Below the pieces are notes generated by a model. The model worked only from the letters and a program-made list of their open reading frames with translations. It was not told where the DNA came from and searched no databases. DNA of 64,000 nucleotides from JAVKMO01 sp031539345 (GTDB lineage: Bacteria > Bacteroidota > Bacteroidia > Chitinophagales > Chitinophagaceae). The position numbers and the translations under genes were made by a program. The stretch covers positions 12,126 through 76,125 of the forward strand of contig JAVKMO010000030.1 in assembly GCA_031539345.1 (NCBI GenBank). The letters run 5' to 3'. Of this stretch, positions 29,068 through 38,115 are shown piece by piece; within the stretch, counting starts at the first letter, position 1, and every line of letters begins with the position of its first letter.

Positions 29068-29586
29068 ATGAGTACGGAATCTCTTTTAATCAATAAAGTT
29101 AGTGAAAGTCGCATTGAAACCATCGACCTTTCTTCGTTTTATGTGGCAGAAAACACACTCGTTCACATTGATTTCAAGAAGTATTTATTTATGGAACTGA
29201 TTTTAAAAGAAAAAGATTTTAGAACACAATTAAAAGAAGAAGATTTTACCCCCTTTCAACACAAGAACGTTTATGTTACTTGTTCTGTTGATGCGGTGAT
29301 ACCCAAATGGGCATTTATGTTATTAACAACGCACTTAAACGGCATTGCTAATGATATTTTTTGGGGAATTAAAGAAGCTGCAATTGATTTTTTCTTTTTT
29401 AAAAAATTTTTATTGAACTGTGAACCACAATCTTTTTTAGACAAAAGAATTGTATTGAAAGGTTGTGGGGATACAAACATTTCTGAAAACGCATTTATGC
29501 TTGCTACACAATCATTATTACCCTTTGCCAAAAGCATTATGTACGGAGAGCCTTGCAGTACAGTGCCTATTTTTAAAAAGAAATAA
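29068..29586 (+). CDS. DUF2480 family protein
   Basis: This 172-residue cytoplasmic protein is of a type found mainly in Bacteroidota. The family look comes from the opening NKVSESRIETIDLSSFY and the central VYVTCSVDAVIPKWAFMLL, followed by W-G-I-K-E-A and a C-terminal PFAKSIMYGEPCSTVPI. Several conserved cysteines are present (around C92 and C133), but no known cofactor motif. The function is unknown. It sits between trxA (9-base gap) and rlmH (stop and start overlap by one base), hinting at a housekeeping role. Confidence 0.8.
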   Translation: MSTESLLINKVSESRIETIDLSSFYVAENTLVHIDFKKYLFMELILKEKDFRTQLKEEDFTPFQHKNVYVTCSVDAVIPKWAFMLLTTHLNGIANDIFWGIKEAAIDFFFFKKFLLNCEPQSFLDKRIVLKGCGDTNISENAFMLATQSLLPFAKSIMYGEPCSTVPIFKKK

Positions 29587-30053
29587 TGCACATAGAAATT
29601 TGGTCTATTGGCAAAAGTAATGAAACCATTTTTGACCCTGCTGTTAAAGATTATACGAAACGAATTGCAAAATTCATTAAAATAGAATGGCAGTTATTCA
29701 AAAACAGTAACGGCGACACCCCAGCGATTATTTTACAAAAAGAAGGCAACCTATTGCTGGAAAAATTACGTTTTGATGATTGTTTATTTGTATTAGACCG
29801 AGCCGAAGGAAAGGCTTTGAATTCGGAATTATTTTCAAAAATGATAGAACAGCACATTGAAAAAACTCATTTTAAACGTATTATTTTTTTAATTGGCGGT
29901 GCTTATGGCTTAGACAAAACAATTCTCGTACGTGCAAATATGAAAATTAGCTTATCAACACTCACCTTTCCTCATCAACTTGTTCGCATTTTGCTTGCAG
30001 AACAATTGTATCGAGCTTTTATGGTGATGAAAAATATTCCTTATCACCACTAA
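29586..30053 (+). CDS. rlmH: 23S rRNA (pseudouridine-1915 N3) methyltransferase RlmH
   Basis: RlmH is a small SPOUT-fold enzyme that methylates pseudouridine 1915 in helix 69 of 23S rRNA, using S-adenosylmethionine. The 155-residue length is standard. The AdoMet-binding knot is visible as IIFLIGGAYGLD (about residues 99-110). The conserved C-terminal stretch is LSTLTFPHQLVRILLAEQLYRAF, ending with I-P-Y-H-H. The start ATG overlaps the DUF2480 stop by one base (TAATG). Confidence 0.97.
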   Translation: MHIEIWSIGKSNETIFDPAVKDYTKRIAKFIKIEWQLFKNSNGDTPAIILQKEGNLLLEKLRFDDCLFVLDRAEGKALNSELFSKMIEQHIEKTHFKRIIFLIGGAYGLDKTILVRANMKISLSTLTFPHQLVRILLAEQLYRAFMVMKNIPYHH

Positions 30054-30081
30054 CAATTGTTCACTTTTTATACTCTCTCTC

Positions 30082-30849
30082 ATGCTCAAACAAGTTCTTA
30101 TTGAAGCCAGCCTATTAGCGGGTACACACATCAAAAACAGTATGAATACACAGTTTTCGATTGCCAATAAACCTGGCAATAACAACTTGGTTACAGAAGT
30201 AGATAAACAAGCAGAGGAAATTATTTTATCAACAATTGCAAAAACATTTCCAGACCATGCCATTTTAAGCGAAGAGATTGGAGCAATTGAAAAAAAATCA
30301 ACGTATAAATGGATCATAGACCCCTTAGACGGAACAGTGAATTTTGCCCATGGAATGCCACTTTGTGCGACAAGTATTGCTGTTGAAAAAGACGGCGAAA
30401 TTATTATGGGAGCAATTTATCACCCGTTTTTAAACGAATTGTTTTTTGCAGAAAAAGGCAAAGGAGCATTTATGAATGACCGAAAAATAAGCGTCAGTTC
30501 TTGCTCTGATTTAGATACTTCATATTTGGTTACAGGTTTTCCTTATGACTATATTGTTGATGACATTGACCCTTTACAATTGTTTGGCAATTTGGTTAAA
30601 CGTGGTATTCCTGTTCGGCGTTTAGGTTCTGCAGCAATCGATTTAGCATGGGTTGCTTGTGGCAGATTCGACGGCTTTTATGAATTCAAACTCAACCCTT
30701 GGGACGTTGCAGCTGGCTATATTTTAGTTCAGGAAGCAGGCGGAAAAATTACGAATTTTAAAGGACAAAAATTTGATCATTATGGCAAAGAATTATTAGC
30801 CACCAACAATCATTTACACACTGCAATGGTAAATATGTTCAATGCTTAA
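30082..30849 (+). CDS. suhB: Inositol monophosphatase family protein
   Basis: This 255-residue Mg2+-dependent phosphatase is of the IMPase/SuhB superfamily. The metal-binding motifs are intact: the first Glu in LSEEIGA (about residue 68), the signature DPLDGTVNFAHG (about 85-96) and the C-terminal W-D-V-A-A-G motif (about 210-215). The substrate could be inositol phosphate, another sugar phosphate or PAP. SuhB in other bacteria also affects rRNA transcription. It follows rlmH by 28 bases and converges on ilvD. Confidence 0.88.
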   Translation: MLKQVLIEASLLAGTHIKNSMNTQFSIANKPGNNNLVTEVDKQAEEIILSTIAKTFPDHAILSEEIGAIEKKSTYKWIIDPLDGTVNFAHGMPLCATSIAVEKDGEIIMGAIYHPFLNELFFAEKGKGAFMNDRKISVSSCSDLDTSYLVTGFPYDYIVDDIDPLQLFGNLVKRGIPVRRLGSAAIDLAWVACGRFDGFYEFKLNPWDVAAGYILVQEAGGKITNFKGQKFDHYGKELLATNNHLHTAMVNMFNA

Positions 30850-30913
30850 TCTTGTTTTGGGGTTATTTAAACATATTCTTTCCCCACCCTTTTCAACTTA
30901 TTACGCTCTGTTC

Positions 30914-32587
30914 TTAATCCGTCACACAGCCTTTGTCGGCGGGTTTTACGCATTGTGCGTATTTGTATAAAACGCCTTTTTGTACAGCGAGGGGTTTTGC
31001 TTTCCATTGTTGTTTTCTTTGAGCAAATTCTGCGTCGCTAATATTCAAATGAATACGGTTTTTTGTAGCGTCAATTTCTATCATGTCATTGTCTTTTATC
31101 AATGCAATGCCACCGCCGTCAAAGGCTTCTGGTGTAATATGCCCAACAACAAAACCATGCGTTCCTCCAGAAAATCTACCGTCTGTAATTAGGGCAACTT
31201 CTTTGCCCAAACCTGTTCCCATAATGGCAGAAGTTGGCTTTAACATTTCTGGCATACCAGGTGCACCTTTTGGACCTACATTGCGGATAACGACAACGTC
31301 TCCTTTTTTGACAATTTTATTTTGAATGCCAGCGATCAATTCAAACTCTCCGTCAAAAACACGCGCAGGTCCTGAAAATTTTTCTCCTTCTTTACCTGAA
31401 ATTTTTGCTACAGATCCATTTTCAGCAATATTGCCATACAAAATTTGTATGTGTCCGGTTTGTTTAATCGGGTTGTCGATTGGGCGAATAATATCTTGTG
31501 TGGCGAAATGTTTCAATGAAATGTGTTCTAAATTTTGGGCGATGGTTTTTCCTGTTACGGTCATGCAATCACCATGAAGTAGTTTTTGTTCTAATAAATA
31601 TTTCATCACAAAAGGCACACCGCCAATATGGTGCAAGTCCTCCATCATATATTTGCCACTTGGTTTTAAGTCTGCTAAAACAGGAATTTTATTACTGATA
31701 CGTTGAAAATCGTCTTGGGTTAATGTAATATCAACGGCATGTGCCATAGCAATTAAATGGAGTACAGCATTTGTGCTTCCGCCAAGTGCCATAATAACAG
31801 TAATCGCATTTTCAAAAGCCTTGATGGTCATAATATCTCTTGGCTTTAAATCAATTTCCAACAAATGTTGAATGGCCTTTCCAGCTGCTAAACATTCGTC
31901 TTGTTTTACTTTACCTACGGCAGGGTTAGACGAACTAAAAGGCAATGACATACCTAAGGATTCTATCGCAGATGACATTGTATTTGCAGTATACATACCT
32001 CCACAAGCACCGGCACCTGGACAAGAATTTTTAATAATTTCTAAAAAATCAATGTCGTCTAATTTGCCTGCCATTTTTTCACCCAATGCTTCAAAAGAAG
32101 AGACAATATTCAAGTCTTTACCTTTGTAATGTCCTGGTGCAATTGTTCCGCCATAGACCATAATAGCAGGTCTATTCAACCTTGCCATAGCAATAATAGA
32201 TCCTGGCATATTTTTATCACAACCCGGAATGGCAATAATTGCATCATAATATTGAGCACCTGCAATGGTTTCAATACTATCGGCAATCACTTCTCTACTC
32301 ACAAGTGAATATCTCATTCCTTCTGTTCCATTTGAAATTCCGTCGCTCACGCCAATGGTATTAAAAATCAAGCCCACTAAGTTTTGTTCTACAACACCTT
32401 GCTTCACCAATTTTGCTAAATCGTTTAAGTGCATATTGCATGTGTTGCCTTCATAGCCCATGCTGGCAATGCCCACTTGTGCTTTTTTCATATCGGCTTC
32501 TGTCATGCCCGTTCCATATAACATGGCTTGCGCTGCGGGTTGTGTAGGGTCTTGTGTTATTGTTTTTGAATATTTATTGAGTGGCAT
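30914..32587 (-). CDS. ilvD: Dihydroxy-acid dehydratase
   Basis: IlvD carries out the third common step of branched-chain amino acid synthesis, dehydrating the dihydroxy acids made by IlvC. The 557-residue enzyme shows the iron-sulfur cysteines in [11 protein letters not shown] and [17 protein letters not shown], and the C-terminal motif [13 protein letters not shown]. It lies 52 bases downstream of nusA on the same strand, the place where infB usually stands in other genomes. It converges on suhB. Confidence 0.96.
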   Translation of the reverse strand: MPLNKYSKTITQDPTQPAAQAMLYGTGMTEADMKKAQVGIASMGYEGNTCNMHLNDLAKLVKQGVVEQNLVGLIFNTIGVSDGISNGTEGMRYSLVSREVIADSIETIAGAQYYDAIIAIPGCDKNMPGSIIAMARLNRPAIMVYGGTIAPGHYKGKDLNIVSSFEALGEKMAGKLDDIDFLEIIKNSCPGAGACGGMYTANTMSSAIESLGMSLPFSSSNPAVGKVKQDECLAAGKAIQHLLEIDLKPRDIMTIKAFENAITVIMALGGSTNAVLHLIAMAHAVDITLTQDDFQRISNKIPVLADLKPSGKYMMEDLHHIGGVPFVMKYLLEQKLLHGDCMTVTGKTIAQNLEHISLKHFATQDIIRPIDNPIKQTGHIQILYGNIAENGSVAKISGKEGEKFSGPARVFDGEFELIAGIQNKIVKKGDVVVIRNVGPKGAPGMPEMLKPTSAIMGTGLGKEVALITDGRFSGGTHGFVVGHITPEAFDGGGIALIKDNDMIEIDATKNRIHLNISDAEFAQRKQQWKAKPLAVQKGVLYKYAQCVKPADKGCVTD

Positions 32588-32639
32588 ACTACGAATGATA
32601 AATGGTAAAAAATGGATATCGTGAATGAAATGGTGCTAA

Positions 32640-33896
32640 TTATTCTTCTTCTCGGTTCAATTCTGTTTCTAAAATTTGTATAATATCAGCAATGGTTTCT
32701 TTTTCTAAATCTGTTCTGCGTTCTAATTCTTCTGGGGTTAATTCCAACACGCTTCGTGCTGTATCACAACCAATTTTTTTGAGTTCGTCAATAATCCAGC
32801 CTTCAATCTCATCAGCAAATTCATCAAGGGCAATATCAAAATCAACGTCTTCGCCAAGGTTATCTCTAAATACATCAATATCAAAACCTGTGAGTTCACA
32901 AGTCAATTTGATATTTACGCCACGTTTTCCAATCACCATGCTCACGTCTTCTTGTTTTACATATACGTCGGCGGTTTTATTTTCTGCATCTAATTTTATC
33001 GAACTAATTTGTGCTGGACTTAATGCACGCTGAATTAATAATTGCGAGTTAGCAGTCCAGTTGATAATATCAATATTTTCATTTCTTAATTCACGCACAA
33101 TACCATGTATGCGGCTGCCTTTCATGCCAACACAAGCACCAATGGGGTCTATTCTATCGTCTAAAGATTCTACCGCAACCTTTGCTCTTTCGCCGGGTTC
33201 GCGTACAATTTTTTTAATCGCAATCAAACCATCAAAAATTTCAGGCACTTCTAACTCTAATAATTTTTCCAAAAACGTAGAATGTGTACGGGATAAAATA
33301 ATAACTGGTGTTGTATTTTTTAAATCTACTTTTTTCAAAACCGCTTTTACAACATCTCCCTTTTTGAAAAAGTCGCCTTGAATTTGTTCGCTTTTAGGCA
33401 ATACCAATTCGTTACCCTCTTCATCAATCAACAAAATTTCTTTTTTCCAAATTTGATACACTTCGGCGTTTACAATTTCACCCATGCGGTCTTTATATTT
33501 TTTTGCAAGGATGTTTTTTTTGACTTCATTCAATTTTCCTGCTAAAGTTTGTTTGGCTGCCATAATGGCTCTACGCCCAAAATCTCCAATTAAAACGTCT
33601 TCATAAATTTCTTCTCCAATTTGATAATCAGGTTCAATTTTTAGTGCATCAGAATATGAAATTTCTCTTATAGGGTCTATGTTTTCAGTGTCATCAGCAA
33701 CAATCATTCTGCGACGCATAATTTCTAAATCGCCTTTTTCTGCGTTCACAATCACGTCAAAATTGTCATCGTTTTCATATTTTTTTTTGATGAGGGTTTT
33801 AAAAACGTCTTCGATAACTTTCATTAAGGTTGGACGGTCAATTTTTTCTGCGTCTTTAAATTCTTGAAAAGCGTCAATCAAATTTATGCTTGCCAT
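32640..33896 (-). CDS. nusA: Transcription termination/antitermination factor NusA
   Basis: NusA binds RNA polymerase and RNA and modulates pausing, termination and antitermination. The 418-residue protein has the N-terminal RNA-polymerase-binding domain (about 1-125), an S1 domain (about 130-205) and the two KH domains, with IDPIGACVGMKGSRI and MVIGKRGVNIKL. A short acidic C-terminus follows instead of the long acidic repeats of Proteobacteria, which is usual for Bacteroidota. It follows rimP by 33 bases. infB is not next; ilvD is. Confidence 0.96.
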   Translation of the reverse strand: MASINLIDAFQEFKDAEKIDRPTLMKVIEDVFKTLIKKKYENDDNFDVIVNAEKGDLEIMRRRMIVADDTENIDPIREISYSDALKIEPDYQIGEEIYEDVLIGDFGRRAIMAAKQTLAGKLNEVKKNILAKKYKDRMGEIVNAEVYQIWKKEILLIDEEGNELVLPKSEQIQGDFFKKGDVVKAVLKKVDLKNTTPVIILSRTHSTFLEKLLELEVPEIFDGLIAIKKIVREPGERAKVAVESLDDRIDPIGACVGMKGSRIHGIVRELRNENIDIINWTANSQLLIQRALSPAQISSIKLDAENKTADVYVKQEDVSMVIGKRGVNIKLTCELTGFDIDVFRDNLGEDVDFDIALDEFADEIEGWIIDELKKIGCDTARSVLELTPEELERRTDLEKETIADIIQILETELNREEE

Positions 33897-33929
33897 AGGG
33901 TTTTAAAATTTAGGATTAAAAAAAGGTTG

Positions 33930-34397
33930 TTATATTTTTATGATTAAATGCGTTTGCTGAATATCGTCAAAAAGGTACGTTGATGTTTTCATTTCTTTTT
34001 TTGAAATTTGTTCTTTTAATGTAATGCTGTCTTGGGTTATACTTTCTAATAAGCCTTCTTTCATTTCATTCGTTTTCAATTTTACCTCGACATTTCTACC
34101 TACATTTTTTACATATTGTCGATATTGTAATAAAGGTTTATCAATGCCATAAGAAGAGACTTCTAAACTATAATCGCCATTAGGAAAAAGATTTGTTGCG
34201 TCTATTTTTTCACGAATCACCCTGTTCAATTTGGCCAATTCATTAATCTTCACTCCGCCTCCATCAGCATCATATAAAATAAAAAATTGTTTGCTGGCAC
34301 TCATTTTTAATTCTACCAAAAAATAATGCGACAAGCCCAATTCGGCAAGTGTTTGAATGGCGATTTCAGTAATATTTTGTTCTGTAGTTGCGTTCAT
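33930..34397 (-). CDS. rimP: Ribosome maturation factor RimP
   Basis: RimP helps assemble the 30S subunit. The 155-residue protein has the N-terminal alpha/beta domain, with KINELAKLNRVIREKID, and the characteristic YSLEVSSYGIDKPLL, equivalent to the Y-x-L-E-V-S-S-P-G motif (here Y in place of P). An SH3-like C-terminal domain follows. It is paired with nusA, as in most bacteria. The start is ATG at 34397. A terminator-like hairpin lies in its leader. Confidence 0.93.
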   Translation of the reverse strand: MNATTEQNITEIAIQTLAELGLSHYFLVELKMSASKQFFILYDADGGGVKINELAKLNRVIREKIDATNLFPNGDYSLEVSSYGIDKPLLQYRQYVKNVGRNVEVKLKTNEMKEGLLESITQDSITLKEQISKKEMKTSTYLFDDIQQTHLIIKI

Positions 34398-34420
34398 TTT
34401 AAAAAGATTATTGTAGAAAT

Positions 34421-34449
34421 AAAAAAGGACACTGTGCTACAGCGTCCTT
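34421..34449 (-). terminator. Terminator-like hairpin in the rimP-nusA leader (possible attenuator)
   Basis: On the minus strand a stem of 6 + 4 bp with one internal mismatch (34425-34430 with 34444-34449; 34432-34435 with 34439-34442) and a 3-nt loop is followed by a run of T (34421-34426). It therefore terminates leftward transcription, just 24 bases before the rimP ATG. No leftward gene lies between it and the divergent MarR gene. Its only clear target is the rimP-nusA transcript itself, unless it ends an antisense RNA. Confidence 0.6.
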
Positions 34450-34534
34450 CCGTTAAAACGATACTTTGAGGCGAATATAAAAACATTGACAAGAGAAAAA
34501 AGTTTTTGTATTTCAGGCTTCTTAATATTTAAAA

Positions 34535-34542
34535 CAAAAATA
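34535..34542 (-). promoter_or_regulatory. Candidate -7 box for rimP-nusA
   Basis: On the minus strand TATTTTTG matches TAnnTTTG. Transcription from here would give a leader of roughly 130 bases carrying the terminator-like hairpin. No good TTTG -33 element is at the expected distance, and the region is very AT-rich, so chance is possible. Confidence 0.3.
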
Positions 34543-34558
34543 AAGAATGCAAAAAAAT

Positions 34559-34628
34559 TAGTATAATAAAATACTATTTGTAAATAAATTTTTTGCTTAC
34601 TATTGCATAATAAAGTATTTTTTAATAC
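34559..34628 (+). promoter_or_regulatory. Two palindromes upstream of the MarR gene, candidate operators
   Basis: TAGTAT-n6-ATACTA (34559-34576) and GTATT-n4-AATAC (34615-34628) are perfect inverted repeats sharing the core GTAT/ATAC. They lie in the 240-base divergent region between rimP and the MarR gene, the second ending 7 bases before the ATG. MarR dimers bind palindromes of this size and usually repress their own operon. The assignment is inferred from position and symmetry, and the region's AT-richness raises the chance of random palindromes. Confidence 0.4.
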
Positions 34629-34635
34629 AAATAAT

Positions 34636-35292
34636 ATGAACTCTTCACTTTTAAAAAGCGTAATCGATTTGGTTGAGACATTTAAATTAGAAGAAAAAAA
34701 CTATCGCCATGACGTACTTGGTTTTCAACAATGGATTGCAGATAGAATGTTGTCAAAGTCAAATTCTACAACAGTAACATGGGAGGGGAAAGAAAAAGGA
34801 CGAAGTGCCGAAAGCGTTATTAACACGTCTCTTTTTCGCCTCAATCGTTATGCAAAAAATTATTCTAAAGCTGCGATTTATAATTCAGCCTTTACAACGC
34901 AAGAGGAATTTATTTATCTCATCACCTTAAATTCTTATGGGGCAATGAATAAAATTGAATTGATTAAAAAAAATATTCAAGACAAACCGACAGGGATACA
35001 AATCATCAATCGCCTTATTCATCAAGGTTGGGTAAAACAATACGATTCAACAACAGACAAAAGGAGTAAGATTATTGCCATTACAGCAAAAGGGAAGCAA
35101 ACATTAGACAAGCAAATGAACAAAATTCGCTTGGCAACAAAATTGGTTACAGGAGATTTAAATGCGCATGAAAAAATCGATTTAATCCGCTTACTCAGCA
35201 AGTTAGAACATTTTCATGCAGAAATTTTTGAACAACAATATTCTTATGCAGAACTTTTAAACCGTGTAAAAAAAGACCATCTGACAGCGTAA
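34636..35292 (+). CDS. MarR family transcriptional regulator, first gene of the carotenoid operon
   Basis: This 218-residue protein has a winged helix-turn-helix domain (about 85-165): TLNSYGAMNKIELIKKNI, then TGIQIINRLIHQGWVKQ and the wing STTDKRSKIIAITAKGKQ. This is the MarR layout with its conserved D-K-R-S wing. The ligand is unknown. Reading from an upstream TTG (34603) would add 11 residues, but the ATG at 34636 is preferred. crtI starts 14 bases after its stop, so it is the natural candidate to control the whole carotenoid/photolyase operon. MarR-type regulators control carotenoid genes in some other bacteria. Confidence 0.88.
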   Translation: MNSSLLKSVIDLVETFKLEEKNYRHDVLGFQQWIADRMLSKSNSTTVTWEGKEKGRSAESVINTSLFRLNRYAKNYSKAAIYNSAFTTQEEFIYLITLNSYGAMNKIELIKKNIQDKPTGIQIINRLIHQGWVKQYDSTTDKRSKIIAITAKGKQTLDKQMNKIRLATKLVTGDLNAHEKIDLIRLLSKLEHFHAEIFEQQYSYAELLNRVKKDHLTA

Positions 35293-35306
35293 ATATAAAG
35301 ACAACC

Positions 35307-36782
35307 ATGAAAAAAAAAGTAGCAATTATAGGAGCGGGCATATCTGGATTATCTGCAGCTGCTTATGCGGCACAAGCAGGAAACGAAGTTCACGTATTTG
35401 AAAAAAACAGTCATGCGGGTGGTCGTGCGAGACAATTAATTACTGAGAATGGATATACCTTTGATATGGGACCAAGTTGGTATTGGATGCCTGATATTAT
35501 TGAAAGTTTTTTTAATGATTTTGGCTTTCAAGTTGCAGATTTTTTTGAACTCGTTTCTCTCAACCCTCAATTTGAAATAATTTTTCAAGACAAGGTGCTT
35601 GCTATTCCAAAGGAATACAAACAATTAAAAAACTTATTTGAACAATTAGAACCAGGCAGTGCAAACCGATTTGATGAGTTTATGCAATCAGCAAAGTATA
35701 AATATGAAATTGGAATGCAACAATTTATTCAAAAGCCTTGTCATAGCTGGTTTGAATTTGCTTCTTTGACGATTGTTAAAAGTGTTTTCCAATTGAATTT
35801 ACTGTCAAATTTTCGTTCGTATGTAAATAAATATTTTAAGCACCCTCAGTTGAAAACATTGATGGAATTTCCTGTTATTTTTTTAGGTGCATCACCAAAA
35901 AATATTCCGGCATTATATAGTTTAATGAATTATGGCGGTTATGGATTAGGAACTTTTTATCCGATGGGTGGCTTTCATCAACTGATTAAATCAATGCAAA
36001 AAATAGGAGAAAAGCAAGGCGTTCGTTTTCATTTTAATCAAGCGATTGAAAAAATAATCACAAAAAATAACAAAGCGGTCCAATTGCAAATAGGTGGAAA
36101 AGAAACAGAAGAATTTGACTGCATCATTGCCTCTGCTGACTATCACCATGCTGAAACATTGTTACAAAAACACGAAAGAAATTATACTACTTCATATTGG
36201 CAAAGTCGCACTTTTGCACCTTCTTGTTTGATCTATTATTTGGGTTTTAAAATGAAAATTCCCAATCTCAAGCATCATACACTTTTTTTTGAACACAACT
36301 TAGACGAGCATATTGACAGCATTTACAAACACAAAAATTGGCCTTCAAAACCTTTATTTTATGCTTGTTGCCCGTCTCAAACAGACTCTACTGTTGCACC
36401 CCAAGGACACGAAAATGTTTTTTTATTGATGCCTTTGGCAACGGGAATTGATGATGCTGAAAATCAACGTGAAAAATATTTTCAACAAATGATAGCAAGG
36501 TTAGAAGCACATACAAAAACAAAGCATCTTTTACACCACTTAGACTATAAAAAAAGCTACTGTGTAAGTGATTTTATTGAAGACTATAACGCTTTTGAAG
36601 GGAATGCTTATGGCTTGGCAAATACGCTAAAACAAACGGCTGTTTTAAAACCTTCTATTCAAAATAAAAAAATCAAAAATTTGTTTTATGCAGGTCAATT
36701 AACTGTGCCAGGACCGGGTGTTCCGCCTGCTCTTATTTCTGGAAAAATTGTAGCGAAAGAGATTGAAAAAATAATTCTTTAA
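35307..36782 (+). CDS. crtI: Phytoene desaturase
   Basis: CrtI is an FAD-dependent membrane-associated enzyme that introduces the double bonds turning phytoene into lycopene. The 491-residue protein has the N-terminal dinucleotide motif VAIIGAGISGLSAAAYAA followed by HVFEKNSHAGGRARQL, and the C-terminal carotenoid-desaturase signature NLFYAGQLTVPGPGVPPALI. The next gene is phytoene synthase, which makes its substrate. The length and both signatures are those of bacterial CrtI, so four-step desaturation to lycopene is the expected activity. Confidence 0.95.
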   Translation: MKKKVAIIGAGISGLSAAAYAAQAGNEVHVFEKNSHAGGRARQLITENGYTFDMGPSWYWMPDIIESFFNDFGFQVADFFELVSLNPQFEIIFQDKVLAIPKEYKQLKNLFEQLEPGSANRFDEFMQSAKYKYEIGMQQFIQKPCHSWFEFASLTIVKSVFQLNLLSNFRSYVNKYFKHPQLKTLMEFPVIFLGASPKNIPALYSLMNYGGYGLGTFYPMGGFHQLIKSMQKIGEKQGVRFHFNQAIEKIITKNNKAVQLQIGGKETEEFDCIIASADYHHAETLLQKHERNYTTSYWQSRTFAPSCLIYYLGFKMKIPNLKHHTLFFEHNLDEHIDSIYKHKNWPSKPLFYACCPSQTDSTVAPQGHENVFLLMPLATGIDDAENQREKYFQQMIARLEAHTKTKHLLHHLDYKKSYCVSDFIEDYNAFEGNAYGLANTLKQTAVLKPSIQNKKIKNLFYAGQLTVPGPGVPPALISGKIVAKEIEKIIL

Positions 36783-36823
36783 AAATTGTAAATTGATTTT
36801 CTAATCCAAGAACTACTTACGCG

Positions 36824-37660
36824 ATGAAAAAATTATTTGATGAATTGTGTCAACAAGTCAGTAAAGAAACAACTCAAAAATATAGCACGAGTTTTTCATT
36901 AGGCATAAAAGCGTTGCACAAATCAATACAACCTTCCATCTATGCCATTTATGGTTATGTACGCTTTGCAGATGAAATTGTAGATAGCTTTCACGAACAC
37001 AATAAAACTATACTTCTCAAACGGTTTATAGAACAAACTTATGAAGCTTTAGACGAACGCATTTCACTCAATCCTATTTTACAATCTTTTCAAACAAGCG
37101 TTCATGCTTACAATATTGACAGAAATTTAATTGATCAATTTTTGCATAGCATGGAAATGGATTTACAGCCTATCAAGTATAATCCTGATTTATACAAAGA
37201 ATATATTGTGGGTTCTGCCGAAGTTGTCGGCTTGATGTGTTTAAAAGTATTTACAGAAGGCAATGAAGATGCGTATCAAAAATTAAAACCCTATGCGATG
37301 AAGCTGGGTTCGGCATTTCAAAAAGTAAATTTTTTAAGAGACATTAAAGATGATTATCAAGTGCTTGGACGGACTTATTTTCCTAATATCAACATCAACA
37401 ATTTTAACAATCTTGTTAAGGCTGATATTGAGCAAGAAATTGAAGCCGAATTTAAAGAGGCTCTTATTGGTATCAAAATGTTGCCTTCTGCGTCTCGTTT
37501 TGCGGTCTATTTAGCGTATCAATATTATTTTTCTTTATTCTTAAAAATCAAAAAACAGGCAGCCCCAAATCTCCTCAAAAAACGAATCCGTATTTCTAAC
37601 AGCAAAAAAATGTCTTTAGCACTCACTTCTTTTATGCGGTATAAATTGTATTTATTATGA
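36824..37660 (+). CDS. crtB: Phytoene synthase
   Basis: CrtB joins two geranylgeranyl diphosphates head to head to make phytoene. The 278-residue protein has both Asp-rich motifs of the squalene/phytoene synthase family: YGYVRFADEIVDSF (about residues 43-56) and NFLRDIKDDYQVLGRTYFP (about 165-185). No geranylgeranyl diphosphate synthase gene is in the operon, so the substrate must come from elsewhere. It is 41 bases after crtI and overlaps the next gene by 4 bases (ATGA). Confidence 0.95.
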   Translation: MKKLFDELCQQVSKETTQKYSTSFSLGIKALHKSIQPSIYAIYGYVRFADEIVDSFHEHNKTILLKRFIEQTYEALDERISLNPILQSFQTSVHAYNIDRNLIDQFLHSMEMDLQPIKYNPDLYKEYIVGSAEVVGLMCLKVFTEGNEDAYQKLKPYAMKLGSAFQKVNFLRDIKDDYQVLGRTYFPNININNFNNLVKADIEQEIEAEFKEALIGIKMLPSASRFAVYLAYQYYFSLFLKIKKQAAPNLLKKRIRISNSKKMSLALTSFMRYKLYLL

Positions 37661-38106
37661 ACTTCATTTTTGTATTTGCAAGCATCATGATGGCAGGATA
37701 TTCACTCAAAACGCCTCTACAAAAAACAGAATATGTACGACGCAATTATGCAAAATCTGTCAGCAACAAAAACCTTTGCCAAATGCTTATACATACTATT
37801 CAAAACGATTCTGGGAGTGTTTTATTAGCCTATGCAGGTGCATTGAATATGATTTGGGCAAAACATATTTTTAATCCTATCGACAAAATTGAAACATTTT
37901 TTAAAGGTAGAAATCAACTTGAACAAGCTGTAAAAAAAGATTCTAATAACATCGAAATTCGATTTGTCAGATATTCTATTCAAGCAAAATGTCCAGCATT
38001 TTTGCGTTATCATCGACACAAAGAAGAAGACAAAAAATTTTTAATAGAAAATAAAAAGCATCTCAACAACAAAGAATTACTGAACCTTATTGAACCCATT
38101 TTGTAA
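37657..38106 (+). CDS. Conserved protein of unknown function within the carotenoid operon
   Basis: This 149-residue protein has no recognised domain. The first 17 residues are hydrophobic and may be a signal peptide or start helix. The rest is helical, with landmarks LLAYAGALNMIWAKHIFNP, then FFKGRNQLEQAV, NNIEIRFVRYSIQAKCP and a Lys-rich end. The repeated helical pairs look TPR-like. From memory, similar small proteins stand in carotenoid loci of other Bacteroidota, but I cannot verify this here. It overlaps crtB by 4 bases and lies 9 bases before the SRPBCC gene, so it is translated as part of the pathway and may act as a helper or scaffold. Confidence 0.7.
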   Translation: MNFIFVFASIMMAGYSLKTPLQKTEYVRRNYAKSVSNKNLCQMLIHTIQNDSGSVLLAYAGALNMIWAKHIFNPIDKIETFFKGRNQLEQAVKKDSNNIEIRFVRYSIQAKCPAFLRYHRHKEEDKKFLIENKKHLNNKELLNLIEPIL

Positions 38107-38115
38107 ACTCTCCTT

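Noticed and set aside
30850..30913. Possible GGGG/CCCC hairpin terminator between suhB and ilvD
   Set aside because: Only four G-C pairs with a long AT loop and no T-run; too weak to call.
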